46,361 nucleotides of DNA from Lingula anatina (taxonomy: Eukaryota; Brachiopoda; Lingulata; Lingulida; Lingulidae). Shown here in pieces: positions 38,023-46,361 of the stretch. The notes below the pieces were generated by a model. The model was not told the origin of the DNA and did not search any database. It saw nothing but the letters and a program-made list of their open reading frames with translations. The stretch is taken from positions 234,800-281,160 of the forward strand of contig NW_019774047.1 of NCBI RefSeq assembly GCF_001039355.2. Direction: 5' to 3'. Each line of letters starts with the position of its first letter. Position 1 is the first letter of the stretch. The translations under genes were made by a program, and so were the position numbers.

Positions 38023-41000
38023 GGCTATCCGTGAAACAAGAAGAGTGCCAAGCCAGACGCAACACTGAGCCACGTTGCCGATGTTCGACGATTAAATGTA
38101 GAAATATGCCTCAATGTCTCAAAAGACAACACGTACAACGCTAATTGTGACGTTGCCTAACAGTCTGATTCGTTGGATTGTTTGAAGATTTGAATATCTT
38201 TTATCCTTTATGCCACTTTAAACACCGCCATGTCATTCTGATTCAACAACGTCATTCAGTTTATAAATATCTACTGTTACGCGTGTGCATTGTTAGCACC
38301 TCGTTTTTTTAATAATTGCAGTCATATTGTATATAATCATGTCAGAACGCTTTGGTTAGCGTGTTGGTAGTCGATCCAGCAGTTTTGATGCTACTTTTTT
38401 TTTTTGGAAATTGGCCGGCAGCTAGATCTTCAAGATTAAGTAGTTCAGCGTCTGAAAATCTCCTCCAACTGATCCCACTTTTTTGGTCGATGTTTGAAAT
38501 CTGTTTGATGCTGCCGTACACTAGTCCGCCATTCAATCTGTGCATAAAACAATAATTCCAAACGTTAAGTAAATTGCGAAAATAACATTACAATTTCAAC
38601 TAAGATAAGGTCAATGTGTATGTATTTCGGCTATTTGGTTATCTGTTCTTATTGCAATTTTAAAAAGTTATGTTGTGACAGATACATACCCTGTCTACAG
38701 ATGCGACAGCTCGAATTGCTCATTATTTTCGGGGTTGTTTGTGAAACCATGTGGACATGGCACAAATCGGTAATTAATTGATAAATTAATGACGTAAATG
38801 GCAAGAGAAAAAAAACGCAAAGTCTTACCTGGTTTATTATTTAAGTGCCCATGCAAGCATTCGTAGTCTAAATGTGGCATTCCATTCAGCTAACATGTTA
38901 AAGATATCAGCGTCATTTGCCCCCTGAATGCTGCTGGTTTCATTTAAGTCGCCATTCGTCAGACTGCTGCTTATTTTAGGCCGGAGCGTTCAAAATAACT
39001 GCGGCTTACAATTAATTATTTGTAATCCTCGAGGACTGTTTTTAAAAACTTTACAGCCTTTGAAGTTAGATACTTTAATTTGGCCACCGTATGATGCATG
39101 TCCCTTTCAATATCCTTAAGCTTGCTCTCGTCAGGATACGGATACCTTTCATCCGATTGCAACGATTGGCAGGGAGGCTTTTAGCTAACGTCAGACACTG
39201 TAAGCTTAGCGCAGCTGCCTCCGTGTTCATCATCAGATCTCCTCGCGGTTATTAGCTTCAAGTTTCCTATTTCATCAGCACGCTTCTAATCAAACTTCAT
39301 AAAAACACCGGATCTAGGCGTTTTGTTTTTTACTTCTTTTTTGCATCATTAACACCAGATCCTGCTGGGTGCGAAAGCAAATTGTAAAGCGTTTTGCTCG
39401 AGAGTGTGGTTGCCCAAGACGTCTATTTTAGCGCTCCTTTCACTTGCCCCTAGTGGATGAATCTGCTGAAGATATCGGCATTTGTCAACGATGATCCGAG
39501 TTTCTTGTCACAGTTGTCTGTCACTGCGCTGTTTGCGGCGCAAAAGCCGTGTATATTCCCGCTGACGCATGTCCCTTATTTATAACATGCAGTGAAAGCT
39601 GTAAATTGGATGGCAATCACAGCATCACGCAAGCTTTATTTTCTGTTCATTAGATCTATTATTATATATCTTCCTCGTCTCATAAACAGTACCTGTACCT
39701 GTAAATGAATCACCTTGCTTATTCAAACGTTCGCTAGAAGAAATAACCGGTAAGACTGTTCACTTCAGATCCGACGTCTTTACATACCGCTACTGAAATG
39801 CCAATGCGACATCCCCTTCTACTTTAATCTGCTTCACGCGCCAACTACATCTATCTGATTGGAGCAGCCCTATGTGGCTTTAATATCCAGATCGTCTAGA
39901 GGCATACGTAATAAGCGGCAGTTGTCTTATGCGGGGTGATCGAGGTTGCGCGAGTGGCACGTGCAATTTACCCCCCATTATTTTGATTTCCCAACTGTCT
40001 TGAAACCCCACACGTATGAGATAATCTCCAGCATCAGTTGACAATTGCGCAATTAGGAATTGATTTTTACGTGTCAAAGATGACAGTTTAAATAGGGTCT
40101 CCGGGATGCCTCACTAAAACGTCCGATTGATTTCAGAGTTTATGGATTTGCTTGTTCGCCACATTTTTAATTTCTTCATTCATGCAGCTAACGCTATTCA
40201 CTGATGGTCGCGCTTTAAGATGCGCACATTAATGCCGATAAAGCCACGGCGTTGTTTACTGTCCAATTTACTGAACAGGTATTAAAATTGTCCATATTAA
40301 TGTCGTGCGTCCTATCAGTGGACACCTGTTTGAATGACCACATTATTGTCATTAGTGCAGTCAACTATAGGTACTGTCTGTCCGTCTGTCCTGGCTGTTT
40401 CAACTTTAAATGAAGGAATGTCAGATGTTCAGATTTTATGAATAGCTTTCTAAATTGATTTATTCACGGGCTACATAAAGTTTTAATGGCTAAGTATTTG
40501 CAAGGAGGTGGAATGATCTCAGAACGATTGCCTTGTGGTACTTACTGTACTTATCACCTCTTTGCGTTTGACTGATTGCGTCAGTTTAACAATCACGTTA
40601 GCTACATAGTCTGTCAATAGTCACTTTGCACTGGCTGTCAATTACGGGCCTGCTGATAAGGTTTTCCACACAAAGTTAACACTGTGATTGGCAGTGCAGG
40701 TTATATATTATGTATTGAACGACATGGCTGGGGGTAGTAGTTTTATTTGTTCATACCAGTACATGCTGTCCCTCAAATTAAAGATGTGGTGATTGTATGT
40801 CCCCCACTTGGGAATCGAATGTAAGGATTTTGTCTACAGGCGGGGTAAAGGCTTTAAGACTCAGATCGCTGGGTGGGTGTGCAAAAGAAACATTTAAGAC
40901 GCCAATAACTCGTTCCTTCTAGGTCTGCCAACGCACATAAAGTATATACGCACAATAGAGAAACGTGTGTATATATAATCAATAATGGCAACTGGGTGGA

Positions 41001-41993
41001 CCTGCGGTTGCGAAATACCTGGCACTGATTATTCTGTTTACTCTCCGGTACAGATTTCTCATCTCAATTGGCAAATCGTGATTGACATAATAAAATGATG
41101 AGTGAAATGAGACGTGCCGAACCACTGGCTAAGCACTAATACTTCTGTTGAACATGGGACCAAGTAGCTTCTAGTATTTTCAGAGCTGTAAACTGCTCCC
41201 ATAAACGGTTTTTTGCTGTTGGCTCGAGTTTCTTTTGTAGCTATAAATTAAAAGAACCATGCAGTCAGTCAACAGTATCCGTTAAGCGATGCAGGGGATG
41301 TCTAGACCAGTGGCTGATCCGGGAGGAGGGGAGGGGAGGGGAGGATGGTGATGGTGGTGGGGAGGGGGGTTATAGCGGGCTTGTGTTTCTCCTTTAGCTT
41401 CGGAAGAACTACCTGCCCTATCTTCCTCCCTAACGACAGAATAAAGAATGCAACGAGACCAAATTTCCACATCCCACTATCTTACACATACCGGTACATG
41501 TATATTGTAATTTTTTCTTTGTTCACTATTTTTTATCTGCTGAGGATTCCTCCTTGCCCCCCCTCCATTTTTCTTGTTAGCAAAACCGTACATATAATAC
41601 GCCAGCTAATAGGCATAAAAGCTGGGATTTTCACAGCGCGGAATAACCCTAATAAAACCTGATAATCACGTAAAACTCCATTAGGATTGAATTATGGTCG
41701 GATAGTAGAATTAACGGTAGTATTGGGCTGTCGCTAAATTTTATCTTATTGCATAATTGGTCATACAGGTTACAGAATGTCTTGGAGCTTGATTAATTGT
41801 TCTTTTGTAAATGTTATGAGGAAACTTAATGTATTTCTTAATGAAGTTTTTGCCAAGTCAAGGACAGATTAACATGTATCTGTGCTCTCACTCCTAATCT
41901 GGCGTTACTTCAGATTGAATCCCATTTCATCTTATTGCATTACTGCTTCATCAGCCCGGTTGATATTATTGAAAGACTTGCATTTTTTTTTTT
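38023..41993. other. GPCR upstream region, no other gene
   Basis: No coding frame with support on either strand. TATA-like sequence on the minus strand lies at 38259-38269 (TATTTATAAAC) and 39573-39583 (TTATAAATAAG), either of which could serve the receptor. A G-rich run at 41320-41372 starts with CAGTGGCTGATCC, resembling an eroded hAT-type end. Confidence 0.4.
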
Positions 41994-43174
41994 GATAGAT
42001 CGGTGAATCATTTTCAAGTTTGCATTTAGCTAGAAATAATGACAATACGTTTTTGCCAGTGACTTCAATTTTCGAAACCCGTACGTTGAACGTTGTTGTC
42101 GTGACAGACTTTCCGTTGGAGTTTGGTTTAAACTGAATGTGCAGCACAACGTTCCGTTTATTTATTTGATTCAGTTCGCCTTAATAGGGATTAAGTTAGG
42201 ACTTTTTATAGATCAGTGTTTAGGTTACAAAAACTACGAAGGGGATAAAGAGGGACATTCAGAGGGACATTCAGCTATAAATGTTACCTTTCTTTAAATT
42301 TAAGGCTTAAGTCGTTTTATGAAGCAGTCCTTGCTGTATACAGTAAGTAATAAATATTATAGGGACTACCCCTGTAGTTATCATATATCGTGCCACTGTG
42401 TTTCTCAAATTCATCCGGAGAGCAGCGTGAGGAGGACTCGGTACTCCTAGGCCGTATTCAGAACAGCTCGGCGGATCAAACATGGCCGACCCACTTGAAT
42501 GCTTGTCGCTTAATCCTCACAGGGAACCAGTTCAGTGACTATAAGGATATTATGCGGCAAGCTTTCACGTGGGTCGACATATTTGATCCGCGGATATGTT
42601 AGTCCGCTGTTGTGAATCCACTCCATCTCATCATTCAACCTATATTACTTCAGCCATTTACATCATTGTGCTGAAGAATTATTTATCTTTAGTTTTAGTT
42701 TTACATGACTGTTTTAAGTCGTATCTATCACTCGGCTTACATGTTGCGGAAAACGTACAGTACATGACAATACATTATATCATTTATGGATTGGTGTCAG
42801 ATTGATACAGACACATACATGTTACTCGTTCACCCATTCACGTAAGGTATCATTTTGTCATAAAAACCGCCAGACTAAAGCATGTCGTCGTTTAGTGTTT
42901 CGAATTAGGTTCGGTATAAAAAATGCAATCTCCCAACCGAAGAAATGAATACTAAACTGACAACCATCTTCCACGCGATTACACATCTAACTGAGTTGCA
43001 TGACGTGTACGTTTTAGGGCGTGATGTTCCAACAATGTGTCCATTGATTTTATGGTAAATATCATCATCTGTTGTTCTCAATATTTGGGGAAATCCGTAG
43101 CGTGGCAATTAAAAGAGAACTGTAGTGCTGTAGACCTTAAAAAGTTGCGAAAAAAAGCCTTGCAGTAAGAGTTG
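41994..43174. repeat. 1.18-kb tandem duplication, unit 1
   Basis: Matches 43195-44375 over 1181 bases with four differences seen (42281 A/G, 42548 T/G, 42769 A/G, 43090 G/A). Both units start after a poly-T run. It contains MITE family 2 copy C. No gene. Confidence 0.95.
42450..42620. mobile_element. MITE family 2, copy C
   Basis: Left GGCCGTATTCAGAAC, then GGCGGATCAAACATGGCCGA. Right GTGGGTCGACATATTTGATC, then CGGATATGTTAGTCCG, then TTGTGAATCCACTCC. The ends are inverted relative to each other. Confidence 0.8.
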
Positions 43175-43194
43175 NTTTTTTTTTTTTTTTTTTT
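43175..43194. other. N plus poly-T junction between duplicated units
   Basis: A single N at 43175 is followed by 19 T. The other unit begins after a shorter run of about 11 T. Confidence 0.95.
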
Positions 43195-44375
43195 GATAGA
43201 TCGGTGAATCATTTTCAAGTTTGCATTTAGCTAGAAATAATGACAATACGTTTTTGCCAGTGACTTCAATTTTCGAAACCCGTACGTTGAACGTTGTTGT
43301 CGTGACAGACTTTCCGTTGGAGTTTGGTTTAAACTGAATGTGCAGCACAACGTTCCGTTTATTTATTTGATTCAGTTCGCCTTAATAGGGATTAAGTTAG
43401 GACTTTTTATAGATCAGTGTTTAGGTTACAAAAACTACGAAGGGGATAAAGAGGGACATTCAGAGGGACATTCAGCTATAAGTGTTACCTTTCTTTAAAT
43501 TTAAGGCTTAAGTCGTTTTATGAAGCAGTCCTTGCTGTATACAGTAAGTAATAAATATTATAGGGACTACCCCTGTAGTTATCATATATCGTGCCACTGT
43601 GTTTCTCAAATTCATCCGGAGAGCAGCGTGAGGAGGACTCGGTACTCCTAGGCCGTATTCAGAACAGCTCGGCGGATCAAACATGGCCGACCCACTTGAA
43701 TGCTTGTCGCTTAATCCTCACAGGGAACCAGTTCAGTGACTATAAGGAGATTATGCGGCAAGCTTTCACGTGGGTCGACATATTTGATCCGCGGATATGT
43801 TAGTCCGCTGTTGTGAATCCACTCCATCTCATCATTCAACCTATATTACTTCAGCCATTTACATCATTGTGCTGAAGAATTATTTATCTTTAGTTTTAGT
43901 TTTACATGACTGTTTTAAGTCGTATCTATCACTCGGCTTACATGTTGCGGAAAACGTACAGTACATGACGATACATTATATCATTTATGGATTGGTGTCA
44001 GATTGATACAGACACATACATGTTACTCGTTCACCCATTCACGTAAGGTATCATTTTGTCATAAAAACCGCCAGACTAAAGCATGTCGTCGTTTAGTGTT
44101 TCGAATTAGGTTCGGTATAAAAAATGCAATCTCCCAACCGAAGAAATGAATACTAAACTGACAACCATCTTCCACGCGATTACACATCTAACTGAGTTGC
44201 ATGACGTGTACGTTTTAGGGCGTGATGTTCCAACAATGTGTCCATTGATTTTATGGTAAATATCATCATCTGTTGTTCTCAATATTTGGGAAAATCCGTA
44301 GCGTGGCAATTAAAAGAGAACTGTAGTGCTGTAGACCTTAAAAAGTTGCGAAAAAAAGCCTTGCAGTAAGAGTTG
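43195..44375. repeat. 1.18-kb tandem duplication, unit 2
   Basis: Second unit, offset exactly 1201 bases from the first, ending at the shared GCAGTAAGAGTTG. Contains MITE family 2 copy D. Confidence 0.95.
43651..43821. mobile_element. MITE family 2, copy D
   Basis: Same as copy C with one base difference (43749). Present because the surrounding unit is duplicated, not because of a second insertion. Confidence 0.8.
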
Positions 44376-45136
44376 ACAGGCCTCTTTTGTGTGGCGCGTA
44401 TAGCCCAAATTTTCGATGAAAAATAGCATTCTGACTAATGGCAGATGATTTGGGGATTAACTCGCTCAAATAACATGTAGGAAGACTCCTTAGTTTGCAT
44501 TTGTATAGTTAGAAGTAACATTAATTTGCCTCAGTGAGGGGTACCTCTGAAGTAACTTTTTATTTGTTTTCGCGACATCTGTGTCAAACTGACTAAATTC
44601 AAAGCCTGGACCCAGTCAGAGTATTATCTTGTCTTTGAATTTTTCATAATTTATGATATAACGGCTATAACAATGGAATAGGGCAGAGTTACAGCAATGG
44701 CTTAGAGATGTGTCATTCCTGCTTTAGCTATTAGGCAAGATTCAAATCTAAATATGCAAACACCTACATTTGCAGGTGCGCGTTTGAGATTGTGCAAAAA
44801 CTATAACTTTGTCTCTTTTTGGAAAAGGGCATGATAATGAAGCATCATGAACCATATTGTTTGTTTGTTTGTTTTTGTTTTTGTTTTTGTTTGATTTTTT
44901 TTAGTAAGATAAAATTTCCTATTGCAAATGTTAGCCATTGGAAATAAAGTAGGCGATAAAAAAATAATGAAAACCAAAGTACATTCTGCTGTGGTTTGTG
45001 GTTTTGCGTTTCAAATGCATTTCTATGTGTTTTATGTTGGAAGACGTTCTTGGTTTCAGTGGTAAATTGATGTCCCCTGGGACCCTTTTCACAATAGACT
45101 GTTAATCGTCAGTAGTTTACAACTTCGAGATCGCAA

Positions 45137-45229
45137 CCCAACAAACAAAGAACGTTTTATAACGTTACCATAACGTTTTTTTACATATGCCATATGGTAA
45201 CGGTATAATAACGTTCTGTGTTTAATAGG
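45137..45229. mobile_element. short fold-back element, relative of 11108-11212
   Basis: Shares TTTTATAACGTTACCATAACG and, on the other arm, ATGGTAACGGTATAATAACG with the element in sPLA2-B intron 1. The outer ends CCCAACAAACAAAGAACG and CGTTCTGTGTTTAATAGG are partly inverted. Confidence 0.7.
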
Positions 45230-45736
45230 AATCTTAAGTATTATTTTCAAAAGCCAGAATAAATCATTAATAACTCACATTAATGGGTCAATAAAAAACG
45301 ATTACGAGGCATGGTTACAGTTTGATTGACTGTGGCTTTAATTTAATGGTCTTTTGTATATCTGTCTTGGATCCATTGTGCTTGAATTTAAAGCTTCAGC
45401 AAAAAAAAATTATATCCTTATGAAGAAATCTATAGTTACTGTGAACCATGATTCTGGGGAAGGGGGGCCACGTCCAGTCTGTACACGCGATTTTGACCAC
45501 GCCTCTATCAAATCAAGTGGTCAAGCAAGGACATTACCATTGAGGAAGACTGCAGACGAGTAGCACTCGAAATATTCTGCAAAGAAAAGGTAATTTTGAC
45601 ATCTATGACCATTATTTTCGATGGAGAAACTGCCCTACGTAAAATGGTTCTTTCGATTCAACTTTCGATAAAATGTTTGGTGGAATATATGGTAGTACAT
45701 GTGTGTCAACATAACAACTTAATCTTCAGCCCTGGC

Positions 45737-45775
<39 letters not shown>
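45737..45775. repeat. ATT microsatellite
   Basis: About thirteen ATT units. It produces a poly-Tyr frame. Confidence 0.95.
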
Positions 45776-46361
45776 CTTAATTCCCTAATTTGGAATCTTG
45801 GAGGTACTGCTCTGACATTCCGCACACATAGTTTTTTCCACCTTTTACTGTTTAGTGCCAGTGCTCAGGGTCCAGGAGAAACTCACGTTTGTCTATATTT
45901 CCTTAATGTTGTCTTTCCACGCCTTCTTTTGTTTGACTTAACGCCTACAGCCTTCAACTGTGCCTTGTAATATTAACTTTGAAAGGCCATTTGATCTCGT
46001 TACACGTCCGTACCAGGGATGCTTTCTTTTTCTTTACTCTGTTAGAAGGTCGCCACACCTGTTCTTTATCGATTTGGTCTTTATGTGACATGCTCAAAAG
46101 ATTACGGTGGCATCCCATATCAATTTTAAGGATCTTTTTCAGAAGTTCTGCTGTCAAAGTCCACGTCTCATGTCGCCGGACTAAAACGGTTATTAAACAA
46201 GGAATAGAAAAATAAATCCATTCTGAACACTAAAGTACCGAGGCACTTTAAAGCAAAGCCCCGATTCCACACCGACTACGAATTTCATGAACCGCCAGGA
46301 ATTGATAAATTTTAATGAGGAATGTGGAATTTTGCGCATTTCTGGTAGAAATATTGTCCTT

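Larger units (their letters stand above)
44376..46361. other. right end of the window, no gene seen
   Basis: Contains a fold-back element (45137-45229) and an ATT microsatellite (45737-45775). Frames at 45596 and 45979 are short or cross the microsatellite and have no supporting features. Confidence 0.5.

Noticed and set aside
38023-38073. GPCR start 17 codons further upstream
   Set aside because: The first codon there is GTG, not ATG, and an in-frame TAA lies seven codons above. The first real ATG (38022) gives a glycosylated N terminus normal for the family.
42390-44309. Repeated pairs of 67-70-codon frames in the two duplicated units
   Set aside because: They coincide with MITE family 2 and non-coding DNA. 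Their repetition comes only from the 1.18-kb duplication.
45596-45970. 124-codon frame
   Set aside because: It starts without a clear ATG context and crosses an ATT repeat giving poly-Tyr.

Overview
This is a window of an animal nuclear genome. It is AT-rich, genes are split by short introns with GT-AG boundaries, intergenic space is large, and small terminal-inverted-repeat elements and microsatellites are frequent. Protein content (an invertebrate-type secreted phospholipase A2 cluster, the CIA-complex protein CIAO2B, and a one-exon rhodopsin-family peptide-type receptor) and the repeat landscape suggest a marine invertebrate, perhaps a lophotrochozoan or an invertebrate deuterostome. The sequence alone does not let me name the species.

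Layout. 1-165 holds what looks like the last coding exon of a gene entering from the left. At 2588-2679 there is a tRNA-Lys(UUU) gene with a 19-nt intron. 3.8-4.8 kb holds a decayed Tc1-type transposase and a TA-flanked MITE. From 7.8 to 17.0 kb three tandem, same-strand secreted phospholipase A2 (sPLA2) genes share a four-coding-exon plan with identical intron phases (1, 2, 1). The first and third read as intact. The middle one has a 2-base deletion in exon 2 that breaks the frame. From 20.78 down to 18.46 kb the minus strand carries a complete five-exon CIAO2B gene, convergent with the third sPLA2 gene. Its first intron has U12-type AT-AC boundaries. 20.8-36.9 kb is almost gene-free and contains several small DNA-transposon derivatives, homopolymers, and a 277-base assembly gap. 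At 38.0-36.9 kb (minus) is an intronless GPCR in which DRY is replaced by LRF. The right end (42.0-44.4 kb) is a nearly perfect 1.18-kb tandem duplication joined at an N, which looks like an assembly product.

How the parts relate. The three sPLA2 genes are a tandem family making secreted, calcium-dependent lipases with a short basic propeptide, like group IB enzymes. The other genes (tRNA, CIAO2B, GPCR) are unrelated neighbours. I found no convincing new multi-gene system. The points most worth a second look are the AT-AC intron in CIAO2B, the frameshifted middle sPLA2 copy, the intron-bearing tRNA-Lys, the LRF receptor, and several MITE families, some sitting inside sPLA2 introns.
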